Of a DNA stretch of 52,569 nt, positions 44,567 through 52,206 are shown piece by piece; within the stretch, counting starts at the first letter, position 1, and the number at the start of each line of letters is the position of its first letter. Source of the stretch: Aggregatilineales bacterium (GTDB taxonomy: Bacteria > Chloroflexota > Anaerolineae > Aggregatilineales > Ch27); NCBI GenBank assembly GCA_029976025.1, contig JARKNX010000044.1:1-52569 (forward strand). Reading direction: 5' to 3'. The notes under the pieces are model-generated. The model saw only the letters and a list, made by a program, of their open reading frames with translations, was not told the origin of the DNA and did no database searches. The translations under genes were made by a program, and so were the position numbers.

Positions 44567-44612
44567 AAAAAACGGGGGCGCTTCCCCTGACGCTCGCAGC
44601 GGCCAAGCGCCC
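44567..44612 (-). terminator. Terminator of the small membrane protein gene
   Basis: Read leftward, GGGCGCTT (44612 to 44605) pairs with AAGCGCCC (44583 to 44576), followed a few bases later by six T (44572 to 44567). It lies just after the stop at 44618. Confidence 0.7.
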
Positions 44613-44617
44613 GCCGG

Positions 44618-44956
44618 CTACAGCCAGCCCAGCGCCGAGGCCAGCGCCAGCGCCAGCAGCACAGCCACGATCAGGAGGAGCCAGGCCACCAGCCGCCCCG
44701 ACTCCTGCACGATTGTCAGCGCTTTCTTTTCTACAGTCACGTTCCCCAGCAGGTCCACGTAGAAGTCCAGATTCCACGCCCCGCGGTTCAGGCGAGCCAT
44801 GTAGTCATGCCCGACCACGATAACCCAGCCTTCAGCCAGGTAAGGGGCGATGGCGTCGTCAAGCCGCTGGCGGGCGACCTCTGGCTCGATCGGATCGACG
44901 GCGGGCGTGCCGGCGGCTGTCGCGCCAATATCAGGTGGCTCGGGTGAACTCCTCAT
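44618..44956 (-). CDS. Small C-tail-anchored membrane protein of unknown function
   Basis: A 112-residue protein. Its first ~80 residues are soluble (LDDAIAPYLAEGWVIVVGHDYMARLNRG, read in part), and it ends in one strong membrane helix (LVAWLLLIVAVLLALALASA). The soluble part resembles short domains with a Trp-rich core seen in uncharacterised membrane proteins. No family is named with confidence. The ATG at 44956 follows AAAGGA at 9 bases; another ATG is 18 bases upstream. It diverges from the anchored protein gene at 45034. Confidence 0.65.
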   Translation of the reverse strand: MRSSPEPPDIGATAAGTPAVDPIEPEVARQRLDDAIAPYLAEGWVIVVGHDYMARLNRGAWNLDFYVDLLGNVTVEKKALTIVQESGRLVAWLLLIVAVLLALALASALGWL

Positions 44957-45033
44957 CGCGGGAGGTCCTTTCATGCGGTAGAATGGCCCGGCTGTGCAAT
45001 GCTTTTGCGATATGACCGGATGGAGACGGCGTA

Positions 45034-46179
45034 ATGAAGATGAAACGTGGCATGGGCGGTGGCATGGGTGATGGCGTGGGCAGGATTCTGGCCATTATCG
45101 GGCTGTTCATCATTATCGGCAGTATGCTGCTCACCTCGGTAATTCCCGGCGGCGTGCCGCAGGATACGCAGTCCAACGCCGGGGCGCAGGGCACCCTGGC
45201 GGCGATTGTGTTCCCCCCACCCAACCCCAATGTGACGATGGGCATCCTGTATGTCCATCCGAAGGCTACCTTCGTGATCGCTCAGCCGCAGGGGTACACG
45301 CCAACCGCTCAATCTGACATGCTCATCAACGGCGTAAGCATGGTGGACAACACCCGCTACAGCGTGTTGCACGCTTATATGCTGCATTACGGCTTCGGCC
45401 AGTCGGTTCAGGTGCTGGACGCCGAGAACAGCCCCGACATTCTGGCGAATTCCTGGTCGCAGTACGACACCTGGATGGAGACAGGCCGCGATGCCGGCGA
45501 AGACCGCCTGACCATCAGCTTCACGCTGGACCTGGCCGGGAACCACTACCTGGCCCGGCACATCACCTGGGCCGATGAACAGGATGATACCTGGGTTTAT
45601 GTCGTCCGCCTGGTCGTCCCGGAGAACAACCCGGCCCTGCTGGACACGCTTGAGGAGCTGATTATACCCTCTTTTGATCGCCTGCCGGACAGCCGGAGCA
45701 CCCCCATCGAGTGGACCGGCGCCGTGAACGTGAACCAGGGGTACAGCATACGCTACCCCCTGACCTGGCGGCTGACCGAAGGCGGGCCGGGCCAGCCGAG
45801 TACGCTGGCCACCGGGCAGGGCACGCTGACCCTGCGCGGCAGCGCCCGGCCCGTGCCGGACGCCGACGCCGTGCCGGCCTGGGTGCAGGAAATCCATCCT
45901 GAGGCTGAAATTCTGGCCGTCGAGCCGGCGGAGCGCGCTTTTGGCGCGGGCTATGCCGTCGCCTTCACGTATCCGGATACCGACGGCGCCCGGCACAGCA
46001 AGCTGGCCGTGCTGATCAATACGCCAGACGGGCAGCTCGTCTCCGCTATGTTCGAGCTGGCCGGCGAAGCCAGCGTGAACCTGCTGGACGAAGAAGCGCG
46101 GGCCGCTCACGGCGAGCTGTGGGCAGCCCTGGCGTCGTTCGCCCCCCTGCCGGCGGGCGCTGTCGTCCGCCTCCCCTGA
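45034..46179 (+). CDS. Membrane-anchored extracytoplasmic protein of unknown function
   Basis: A 381-residue protein. A Met/Gly/Lys-rich start (MKMKRGMGGGMGDGVGR) is followed by one membrane helix (ILAIIGLFIIIGSMLL), and the rest is predicted outside the cell. Two similar halves (YTPTAQSDMLIN, and later GYSIRYPLTWRLTEGGPG) look like repeated beta-rich PsbP-like folds, in which YSIRYPxxW is a common strand. No catalytic motif is visible. A TAGAAT -10-like box lies at 44979-44984. It is shared back to back with the small membrane protein gene, so the two could work at the same membrane. Confidence 0.65.
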   Translation: MKMKRGMGGGMGDGVGRILAIIGLFIIIGSMLLTSVIPGGVPQDTQSNAGAQGTLAAIVFPPPNPNVTMGILYVHPKATFVIAQPQGYTPTAQSDMLINGVSMVDNTRYSVLHAYMLHYGFGQSVQVLDAENSPDILANSWSQYDTWMETGRDAGEDRLTISFTLDLAGNHYLARHITWADEQDDTWVYVVRLVVPENNPALLDTLEELIIPSFDRLPDSRSTPIEWTGAVNVNQGYSIRYPLTWRLTEGGPGQPSTLATGQGTLTLRGSARPVPDADAVPAWVQEIHPEAEILAVEPAERAFGAGYAVAFTYPDTDGARHSKLAVLINTPDGQLVSAMFELAGEASVNLLDEEARAAHGELWAALASFAPLPAGAVVRLP

Positions 46180-46210
46180 TCCGGGCGGCGGGCAGCCGGC
46201 AGGTGCGGCG

Positions 46211-46360
46211 ATGACGGCGGCGGTCGGTCACCCGGCGTTGCGGCTGGTGCGGTGGGCAATCGGCCCGATCACGCTGGCCGGACTGGCTCCGAGCGGGTGG
46301 CGCGATCTCTCGCCCGCCGACAAAGATGCCCTGTGGGCCAGTGTGAACGCCCGGCGCTGA
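46211..46360 (+). CDS. Possible 49-residue protein
   Basis: An ATG frame 31 bases after the anchored protein gene encodes 49 residues that read like real protein: a short hydrophobic segment WAIGPITLAGLAPSG and then WRDLSPADKDALWASVNARR. Only a weak CAGGTG lies before the ATG. No homologous family is recognised, and its last base abuts a partial fold-back repeat at 46361. It could be genuine or chance. Confidence 0.35.
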   Translation: MTAAVGHPALRLVRWAIGPITLAGLAPSGWRDLSPADKDALWASVNARR

Positions 46361-46405
46361 CCTCACCCCTGGCCCTTCTCCGCTGGCAAAGAGGGGAGTT
46401 GCGCT
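46361..46405. repeat. Partial copy of the fold-back repeat
   Basis: CCTCACCCCTGGCCCTTCTC followed by a GCAAAGAGGGGAG segment matches one arm of copies A and B (27375-27487 and 35180-35286) with several mismatches. Only one arm is evident, so this is a truncated or decayed copy. Confidence 0.5.
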
Positions 46406-46434
46406 TCCTGCCTCGGCCCTTCGCCGTAACCTGC

Positions 46435-46881
46435 CTATGGCGTCAGGCGGCCGAATGACGATCCCCAGCAGGCATGATAGCCGCCGCGCCAGTTCATCAG
46501 GCAGGGCAGCAGCGACTCCGGCAGCAGGTTATGCGCCGCCAGGTCGTCCGGCGCCGCCCATAGAAATTCAAGGTGCGCTTCGCGTGATTGAGGCGGCCGG
46601 TCGGAATCGAGTTCGGGCACGGTCAACTCAAACAGCAGGCAGATCTCGTGGTGCTCCTGATCCCCCTCCGTCCATCCCGCCTCCACCGCGCCGATGAACG
46701 CCTTGACGCTGGCTTGCAGGCCGATTTCCTCGCCGATTTCCCGGATCAGGGCTACCTCGGCCTTCTCGCCTGACTCAATGTAGCCGCCGGGCAGGAAGGT
46801 ATTGTCCGCGCCCTCCTGATGGGCCAGCAGTATCCGCCCGTCCACGAAGATGATCCCTCTGGCGATGTAGTGAAATCTCAT
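46435..46881 (-). CDS. Nudix hydrolase
   Basis: A 148-residue Nudix protein that hydrolyses nucleoside-diphosphate-linked compounds. The Nudix box is complete: G-x5-E-x7-R-E-U-x-E-E-x-G-U, from GGYIESGEKAEV to REIGEEIGL. The start ATG at 46881 follows GGGAG at 6 bases; a further upstream frame is not protein-like. Many members with this opening (ARGIIFVDGRILLAHQ) are general housecleaning enzymes; substrate unknown. It is followed on the same strand side by a dGTPase gene upstream (46944-48095), so nucleotide metabolism is a plausible common theme. Confidence 0.9.
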   Translation of the reverse strand: MRFHYIARGIIFVDGRILLAHQEGADNTFLPGGYIESGEKAEVALIREIGEEIGLQASVKAFIGAVEAGWTEGDQEHHEICLLFELTVPELDSDRPPQSREAHLEFLWAAPDDLAAHNLLPESLLPCLMNWRGGYHACWGSSFGRLTP

Positions 46882-46943
46882 GTCCTCTCCCGGCCCGGCG
46901 TCATTGTCACACGCGGCCCGCAAACGTCTCTCGGCGGCGGCGG

Positions 46944-48095
46944 TCAGGGCCGCTCGAACGGGTCGAACAGCCGCTGGACCTCATGCAGGGCGTAGCGGTC
47001 GGTCATGCCGGCGATATAGTCGCACACCACCCGGTGCAGGGTGCGGTGCTCCAGGTCCTCCTGGACGGTGTCGGGCAGCTCCTTCGGGTTCTGGACGTAC
47101 TCGTTGAAAAGGCTGGTGATGAAGCGCTCCGCCTTGGAGGCCATGCGCATCACCCGGTAGTGGTTGTACAGCCGGTTATAGAGCGTATCCTTCAGCTCGC
47201 GGTTCATGCGGGCGTAGGCTTCGGTGTGGCCGATCACGTTGTGGGGCAGGCGCTGCAGGGCGGCCAGTGAGGGCGGGGCGACTTCTTCCAGCCTGCGGCC
47301 GGTGTACGCCACCACGTCGTCGATCTCCAGCCCGACCATGCGCCGGATCAGACGGTAGCGCACCATATCGGTGTATTCTTCCCCGTCCCAGCCGATGCTG
47401 TCGCACAGCACGCCCCACAGCTCCAGATCGCGGACGTGGCGGAGCTGAAGCATGCCGGAGCGCAGGCCGTCGTCGAGGTCGTGGGCGTTGTAGGCCAGCT
47501 CATCGGCCACGTTGCATATCTGGGCCTCCAGGCTGCCGCGCGTCTCCGGATCGTAGTCCTGCGCGTCGGCGATATCGTACTCGGACTCGTGCTTGACGAT
47601 GCCCTCCAGCAGCTCGAAGGTCAGGTTGAGGCCTGGCCAGTCGGGGTAGCGCCGCTCCAGCTTGGTGACGATGCGCAGCGTCTGCTTGTTGTGGTCAAAG
47701 CCGCCGTGCCCGGCCATCAGCGCGTTGAGCGTCCGCTCGCCAGAATGGCCGAACGGGGAATGCCCGATATCGTGCGCCAGGCAGATCGCCTCCACCAGGT
47801 CTTCGTTAGCGCCCAGGGCGCGGGCCAGGCTGCGCCCGATCTGGGCGACTTCCAGCGTGTGGGTCAGGCGGGTGCGGTAGTAATCGCCCTCGAAGTTGAC
47901 GAAAACCTGCGTCTTATATTCCAGGCGGCGGAAGGCCGTGGTGTGCAGAATTCGGTCGCGGTCACGCTGGAAAGCGGTCCGGTATTCCTGTTCGGGGTCC
48001 GGGTATTCCCGCCCCCGGCTGTGGCGGGACAGAGTGGCGTAAGGGGCCAGCGACAGCGCCTCAATCTCCTCCCATCGTTCTCTCGTAATCCGCAT
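46944..48095 (-). CDS. dgt: Deoxyguanosinetriphosphate triphosphohydrolase-like protein
   Basis: A 383-residue HD-domain phosphohydrolase that cleaves dNTPs (typically dGTP) to nucleoside and triphosphate. HD motif and neighbours: RLTHTLEVAQIGRSLARALG, LAHDIGHSPFGHSGE, and the third conserved block NVADELAYNAHDLDDGLR. ATG at 48095 has AAGGAGG as an excellent ribosome binding site. The length fits the shorter, non-enterobacterial dGTPase-like group. It diverges from the proline-rich membrane protein gene and precedes the Nudix gene by 62 bases. Confidence 0.93.
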   Translation of the reverse strand: MRITRERWEEIEALSLAPYATLSRHSRGREYPDPEQEYRTAFQRDRDRILHTTAFRRLEYKTQVFVNFEGDYYRTRLTHTLEVAQIGRSLARALGANEDLVEAICLAHDIGHSPFGHSGERTLNALMAGHGGFDHNKQTLRIVTKLERRYPDWPGLNLTFELLEGIVKHESEYDIADAQDYDPETRGSLEAQICNVADELAYNAHDLDDGLRSGMLQLRHVRDLELWGVLCDSIGWDGEEYTDMVRYRLIRRMVGLEIDDVVAYTGRRLEEVAPPSLAALQRLPHNVIGHTEAYARMNRELKDTLYNRLYNHYRVMRMASKAERFITSLFNEYVQNPKELPDTVQEDLEHRTLHRVVCDYIAGMTDRYALHEVQRLFDPFERP

Positions 48096-48286
48096 GGGGC
48101 GCCTCCTTCACAGGATCGTGCGTCGTTCACGGCAACTCCGATCATACACCCGAAGCGCGGCGGTGGGGAAATGCGGGAGTCAGGAGCAGGCAGGCGGAGG
48201 GGGAAGGCGCGGGCCGGGGCGAAAATATGGCATAATGAAGATCAGGGTCGGGTATCCGCCCGCCGTGGCGTTAAGGAGCCGCCTCA

Positions 48287-49468
48287 ATGGCCGCCCATCA
48301 GGAATCATCCAGCAAAGTCCGCACCCAGCGCGGTTATCTGATGCGCATCCTGGTGCTGGCCACCTCCCTGCTGGTCGTGGTCCGCACATTCAGCGGGGAC
48401 CTGTACGTGGCTATCGCCGTGCTGGCCAGCGCGGGCGCGATATTCGTCTGTGAGATGGCGCCGGGGCTGACCACGCCGCTGGTGCGCTATGCTGTGCGCC
48501 TGCCGCTGCTGCTCGGCGCGATCATCCCGCTGTGGGCGGCGGCGGACGCCTTGCTCGCCCTCCTGCAGGGGCGGGGCGGAGTTCTGCCGCTGGTGGTCAG
48601 CCTGCTGGCGGCGGCGGTGTACGGCGCTTCGATCCTGATGCTGATCCGCCTGCCGGCCCGGATGCGCGATCCGTTCGTGAGGTGGCTGCCCGAGCACGCC
48701 ATCCCGCCGGAGGCTGCGCGCCCCGCCGCACCCCGGGCCGAGCCGAAAGTCAGGCCCGCCCCCAAACCCTCCGCCCGGCCTGCTCAGCCGGAGCGCAAGC
48801 CCACCGCTCCAGCGGGGAAGTCCCCCGCCCCCGCCGCGGGCGCTGGTGGCTACGGCTCTGCTACCTACGGGCGCTCCGGGAGCAGCACCTTCGGAGGATA
48901 CAGCCCCACCGGGAAGAGCAGCCCCGCCGCGCCGGACAAAAAGCGCCCGTTCGAAGGCGACCAGCGGAGCAAAGCCCCGCTGCCGGCTGCCAGCGCCGCC
49001 CAGAAATCCAGCGCGGAGGCTAAAGGCGCGGCGGGGCGCGGCAGTATGGGCAGCCTCTTCCGGCGGGGGGGAGCGCCGGCACAATCCGAGCCGCCAAAGC
49101 CCGAGCCAGCCAGGAAGCCGGAACCACCGAAGCCCGCCGCTGACTCCGCGCCGGCTATCCCCTTCAGACCGCCGGGCAGCGCCCCTATGGCCGGCCGGCC
49201 CGCCCCCAAGCCCACCTCTCCGCCCGCCGGGGCGTCGAGGGTCTCGCCGCCCGCCAGCGGCTCCCCCAGCCCGTTCAAGGCGACTTCCAGCCCGTTCTAT
49301 GATGAGGATATAGACCTCTTTGGCGATGACGACGAGGACGACTTCATGGACGATCTGGATGACGATGAAGACGGCCTGGGAGCTTCAAAGAATGCCCGCG
49401 ACGCCTACTACGAAACTATGAAGCGCATTCGTGAGATGCGCGACCGCCAGGGGAAAGGCGGAGAATAG
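48287..49468 (+). CDS. Membrane protein with long Pro/Ala-rich region and acidic C terminus
   Basis: A 393-residue protein of unusual design. Residues ~15-120 contain about four hydrophobic helices. Residues ~140-345 are low complexity, rich in Pro, Ala, Ser and Lys (APKPSARPAQPERKPTAP), with some Gly/Tyr/Ser repeats (GGYGSATYGRSGSSTFGGY). Then comes a run of Asp and Glu (DLFGDDDEDDFMDDLDDDED) and a short charged helix DAYYETMKRIREMRDRQ. The basic, positively charged linker and the acidic end could interact within one chain or with nucleic acid and ribosomes; this is inference. No family is recognised. AAGGAG precedes the ATG; a CATAAT box lies at 48231-48236. Confidence 0.6.
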   Translation: MAAHQESSSKVRTQRGYLMRILVLATSLLVVVRTFSGDLYVAIAVLASAGAIFVCEMAPGLTTPLVRYAVRLPLLLGAIIPLWAAADALLALLQGRGGVLPLVVSLLAAAVYGASILMLIRLPARMRDPFVRWLPEHAIPPEAARPAAPRAEPKVRPAPKPSARPAQPERKPTAPAGKSPAPAAGAGGYGSATYGRSGSSTFGGYSPTGKSSPAAPDKKRPFEGDQRSKAPLPAASAAQKSSAEAKGAAGRGSMGSLFRRGGAPAQSEPPKPEPARKPEPPKPAADSAPAIPFRPPGSAPMAGRPAPKPTSPPAGASRVSPPASGSPSPFKATSSPFYDEDIDLFGDDDEDDFMDDLDDDEDGLGASKNARDAYYETMKRIREMRDRQGKGGE

Positions 49469-49503
49469 GGGAATGGGAAATCAGGAAAAGACGGCTAACT
49501 GCT

Positions 49504-49653
49504 GAGATGCAGAGGACGCAGAGAAAAGCAGAGCGTGGAGAGTCGAGAGCAGGGCCGGGTATCCATGCCGGATGTTCAACGGGTATTGAAAGATCGGCCT
49601 GGGCGTTCGGAAGGTCATTATCTCGTTTTTTCCCTCTGTGTCCTTTGCATCTC
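49504..49653. repeat. Fold-back element with 20-bp inverted ends
   Basis: GAGATGCAGAGGACGCAGAG (49504-49523) is inverted at 49634-49653 with two mismatches. The ~110 bases between show no gene. The left arm resembles GCAGAAGACAGGGAG in the 5149-5473 region. Such GCAGAGGACGCAGAG-like sequences occur as scattered, non-coding repeats; here a paired copy forms a miniature fold-back. Confidence 0.6.
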
Positions 49654-49720
49654 GACGGTCGCTTTTATTTCCGGCTGCCTGCTCTTCCGCGCTCAAACCA
49701 TCCTCTATCGCTGATTGTGC

Positions 49721-49809
49721 TATAATCCAACTTTAAGGGGGAGTAACTCTGCATCCCGTTGCCGCCGGACGCGCGGAGAGCGGACTGGCGACGCCAGCCG
49801 GCCGCCGGG
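49721..49809 (+). other. Promoter followed by a structured leader of unknown role
   Basis: A perfect TATAAT (49721-49726) is followed by AAGGGGGAGTAAC (49735-49747), which resembles the start of manganese-sensing yybP-ykoY RNA. Then comes a GC-rich region able to fold (GTTGCC paired with GGCAAC at the ends, CTGGCgacGCCAG inside). The 3' half of that riboswitch class was not recognised. The transcript would run rightward, antisense to the tRNA-Arg gene, toward the gene at 50025. Confidence 0.35.
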
Positions 49810-49814
49810 CAACT

Positions 49815-49840
49815 AAAAACCCGGACCGTGTTGGTCCGGG
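49815..49840 (-). terminator. Terminator of tRNA-Arg
   Basis: Read leftward: CCCGGACC (49840 to 49833) pairs with GGTCCGGG (49827 to 49820) across a 5-base loop, followed by five T (49819 to 49815). Confidence 0.85.
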
Positions 49841-49844
49841 CTGA

Positions 49845-49917
49845 CGTGCCTGGAGGGATTCGAACCCCCGACATCTTGCTCCGTAGGCACGCGCTCTATC
49901 CGCTGAGCTACAGGCAC
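49845..49917 (-). tRNA. tRNA-Arg(ACG)
   Basis: A 73-nt cloverleaf read leftward. Acceptor GTGCCTG pairs with CAGGCAC, discriminator G. Anticodon loop CTACGGA gives anticodon ACG (inosine after editing, reading CGN). T arm GGGGGTTCGAATCCCTC contains one G-T pair. The anticodon stem CGTGC/GCAAG has a G-A mismatch at the second pair. CCA is not encoded. Confidence 0.94.
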
Positions 49918-49947
49918 TCACCGGGCGCAGCAGCCCGGGCAAAAGTT

Positions 49948-49975
49948 ATTATACTCTCCCGATCAGGCGTGTCAA
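49948..49975 (-). promoter_or_regulatory. tRNA-Arg promoter
   Basis: Read leftward: TTGACA (49975 to 49970), 16 bases, TATAAT (49953 to 49948). Both hexamers are perfect sigma70 consensus. Confidence 0.88.
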
Positions 49976-50024
49976 GCCTGAGTCAAAGGCGCCTGCCGGC
50001 GCTGCAGACCCGGCTGGAGACGGC

Positions 50025-50438
50025 ATGAACGACCTGCTTGAACTGATTGCCATCCGCGAAGAAGCCATCACTCGCCGGTGGAGCCGCGCCCTGCGCGACC
50101 TGCCCGACTCCCCATACGTCCGGATGGCGGAAGACGAGCTGGCCCAGTCCGTGCGCCGATCCTGTCAGGCCCTGCTGCGCGTGATGCAGACCGGCGATAC
50201 CGCCGCTCTGGAGGTCACCCTTCAGGACAGCGCCCGGCGCCGGGCCGAGGCGGGCTTCCGCTATGAGGATAATGTGGCGGCCTGGCTGCTCTACCGCCAG
50301 GTGCTTCAGGAAGTGCTGCGGGACGAGATGCACACCCCGGAAGACTGGGAGCAGTTTGTGGACCGCATCGATGCCATTCTGGACTGGGTGGCGCGCCTGG
50401 TGCACGCTGTCTACCGCCCGTCTGATCCGGTGGATTAG
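50025..50438 (+). CDS. RsbRD_N-like all-helical protein
   Basis: A 137-residue helical protein. It begins with IREEAITRRWSRALRDL, then DELAQSVRRSCQALLRVMQTGD, a central YEDNVAAWLLYRQVLQEVL and a final WVARLVHAVYRP. This resembles the globin-like N-terminal RsbRD_N domain of RsbR-type stressosome and other sensor proteins, but no STAS or output domain follows. It may be a stand-alone sensor or interaction domain. A possible promoter lies 300 bases upstream, read across the tRNA. It is 25 bases before thpR on the same strand. Confidence 0.6.
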   Translation: MNDLLELIAIREEAITRRWSRALRDLPDSPYVRMAEDELAQSVRRSCQALLRVMQTGDTAALEVTLQDSARRRAEAGFRYEDNVAAWLLYRQVLQEVLRDEMHTPEDWEQFVDRIDAILDWVARLVHAVYRPSDPVD

Positions 50439-50463
50439 GCCGACCCCCGGAGGAGAGAACGCG

Positions 50464-51054
50464 ATGGTGGAGGAGCTGCGCCTGTTTGTGGCGCTGGAAT
50501 TGCCCGCCGACGTGCGGAGTGCGCTGTCTGGCGTACAGGAGCGGCTGAAGCGACAGGCGCCGCGCGGCGCCGTGCGCTGGACCGGGCCGGAAGGCATCCA
50601 CCTGACACTTCAGTTCCTGGGGGACGTCCCCGCCGCGCGGCGGGAGGCGATTGCGGCGGCGGTGACGCGGGCCGCATCCGGTCACGGGCCGCTGAACCTC
50701 CGCGCGGAGGGGCTGGGATGCTTCCCAAACAACCGGAATCCGCGCGTGGTGTGGGTCGGGCTGGCCGGCGATCTGGAAGCGCTGGCGGCGCTGCAAGGGT
50801 CAGTCGCGGCGGCGCTGACGCCGCTCGGCTTCAGGCCGGACGCGCGCGGCTTCAGCCCGCACCTGACGCTGGGCCGGGTGCGCCGGGAAGCCTCCGGCGA
50901 CGAAGCGCGGGCGGTTGGCCGCCTGATTGAGGGGACGGCGCTGGACACAGCAGCTCGCTGGACCGCGGACGCGCTCAGCCTGATGCGCAGCGAGCTGCGC
51001 CCGGAAGGAGCGCGTTACACATGTCTGCTGGCCGCCCCGCTGCAAGGTTCCTGA
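50464..51054 (+). CDS. thpR: RNA 2',3'-cyclic phosphodiesterase (2'-5' RNA ligase family)
   Basis: A 196-residue 2H-phosphoesterase fold protein. Both catalytic HxTx motifs are present: GIHLTLQFLGDV (His46) and SPHLTLGRVRR near residue 133. The family opens 2',3'-cyclic phosphates on RNA and was first named LigT. The ATG at 50464 has CGGAGGAGAG upstream. The start was chosen by homology, since the frame extends upstream without protein-like content. Confidence 0.93.
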   Translation: MVEELRLFVALELPADVRSALSGVQERLKRQAPRGAVRWTGPEGIHLTLQFLGDVPAARREAIAAAVTRAASGHGPLNLRAEGLGCFPNNRNPRVVWVGLAGDLEALAALQGSVAAALTPLGFRPDARGFSPHLTLGRVRREASGDEARAVGRLIEGTALDTAARWTADALSLMRSELRPEGARYTCLLAAPLQGS

Positions 51055-51227
51055 GCCGCGCATCGCCAGTTACAACGAAGCGATTAACCGCCAGGAAAAG
51101 TGGGAGCAGGGAGTGAGACGGGGCAGCTTCTCCGAGTCGTCAGGAAAAGTTATCGCCCTCCGGGACGCTTCTGGCATCCCTGACGGTATCCGTTTTTCTC
51201 TTGATTCCCTGCCGCCCGCCTTCCCTG

Positions 51228-51236
51228 TGTTATAAT
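51228..51236 (+). promoter_or_regulatory. Extended -10 promoter of rsfS
   Basis: TGTTATAAT (51228-51236) is a perfect TATAAT preceded by TG at one base, the extended -10 form that tolerates a poor -35. It lies about 37 bases before the rsfS start. Confidence 0.65.
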
Positions 51237-51272
51237 GGCCGTCGGGTGACAGCCCGCCACTACAGGCCGTGA

Positions 51273-51635
51273 TTGAGGAGGCAGCTTCTGGAAGCGATAG
51301 ACCTGGCTCGGGCAATTATTGATCAGATAGAAAACGTGAAGGGCGAAGATATCGTCCTGCTGGACCTGCGCGAAGTGACCCTGATCGCGGATTTCTTCGT
51401 CATCTGCACCGGCACGAGCGATCGCCAGCTCAGCGCCATTGTGGAGAGCATCCACACCCACATCAAGCGCGAATACGGCATCCATCCCCTGCATACGGAA
51501 GGCGACGGACGCAGCGGCTGGACCCTGGTCGATTACGGGGTCGTGGTGGTGCATATCTTCGCGGAGGAGCTGCGCAGGTACTACGATCTGGAAGGCTTCT
51601 GGAAGGACGCCAAAGTCCTGTTACGCATCCAGTAA
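51273..51635 (+). CDS. rsfS: Ribosomal silencing factor RsfS
   Basis: A 120-residue protein that binds ribosomal protein L14 and keeps the 50S subunit from joining 30S in nutrient limitation. The core is KGEDIVLLDLREVTLIADFFVICTGTSDRQ, read in part, followed by WTLVDYGVVVVHIF and the YYDLEGFWKDAK ending; all are typical. The start is unclear: TTG at 51273 overlaps the AGGAGG that should serve as ribosome binding site, while a CTG at 51288 is 6 bases after AGGAGG. The ORF lacks an ATG near its start. Confidence 0.92.
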   Translation: MRRQLLEAIDLARAIIDQIENVKGEDIVLLDLREVTLIADFFVICTGTSDRQLSAIVESIHTHIKREYGIHPLHTEGDGRSGWTLVDYGVVVVHIFAEELRRYYDLEGFWKDAKVLLRIQ

Positions 51636-51664
51636 GGCCACGGCGATTTGAGGCATAACAACAC

Positions 51665-51695
51665 AGGGGCGATCCGTCGCATCCGGATCACCCCT
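51665..51695. terminator. Hairpin between rsfS and ndk
   Basis: AGGGGcGATCCG pairs with CGGATCaCCCCT (one internal mismatch) around a short loop. It separates convergent genes, but there is no T tract on either strand, so it is a probable terminator only. Confidence 0.55.
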
Positions 51696-51714
51696 GACCG
51701 TGCCTGCCGCCGGG

Positions 51715-52179
51715 TTACGCGCCTTCAAATATCCAGCGGTCCACGTCGCGCGTCCAGCTCACCAGCTCTTCCGGCCTGAACCACAGCGCGACTTCCTTCT
51801 CGCCGTTTTCCACACTATCAGAGCCGTGCACCAGATTGCGGCCAATCTCCAGGCCGAGATCGCCGCGGATAGTCCCCGGCGCGGCTTCGTGGCATTTGGT
51901 CACGCCCATCGTATTCCGGGCGGCGACAATCGCGTTGGTCCCTTCCAGGGCCAGCGCCACCACCGGGCCTGACGTGATATAAGACACCAGGCCGGGGTAA
52001 AAGGGTTTGCCCCTGTGGATTGCATAATGTTCCTCGGCCAGGGTCTGGCTGACATTCATGAACTTCAGCCCGATCAGGCGCAGGCCGCGCCGCTCAAAGC
52101 GCGAGATAATTTCCCCCACCAGGCCGCGCTGCACGCCATCCGGCTTGACGAGGATCAGGGTACGTTCCATGTTGTGCAT
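51715..52179 (-). CDS. ndk: Nucleoside diphosphate kinase
   Basis: A 154-residue kinase that moves the gamma phosphate between nucleoside triphosphates and diphosphates to balance pools. It has the family start [29 protein letters not shown] and the active-site phosphohistidine His118 in NLVHGSDS. The start at 52179 has AGAGG 5 bases upstream; an ATG 9 bases further in is also possible. Typical subunits are 135-152 aa, so the length is normal. It is transcribed away from the TPR gene, which ends upstream on the same strand. Confidence 0.97.
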   Translation of the reverse strand: MHNMERTLILVKPDGVQRGLVGEIISRFERRGLRLIGLKFMNVSQTLAEEHYAIHRGKPFYPGLVSYITSGPVVALALEGTNAIVAARNTMGVTKCHEAAPGTIRGDLGLEIGRNLVHGSDSVENGEKEVALWFRPEELVSWTRDVDRWIFEGA

Positions 52180-52206
52180 ATCCTCCTCTGTGCTGACTGA
52201 CAGAAT

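Noticed and set aside
42643..44823. Long rightward open frame opposite the PAS histidine kinase gene
   Set aside because: No domain or ribosome binding site; the leftward frame shows complete PAS, HisKA and HATPase motifs.
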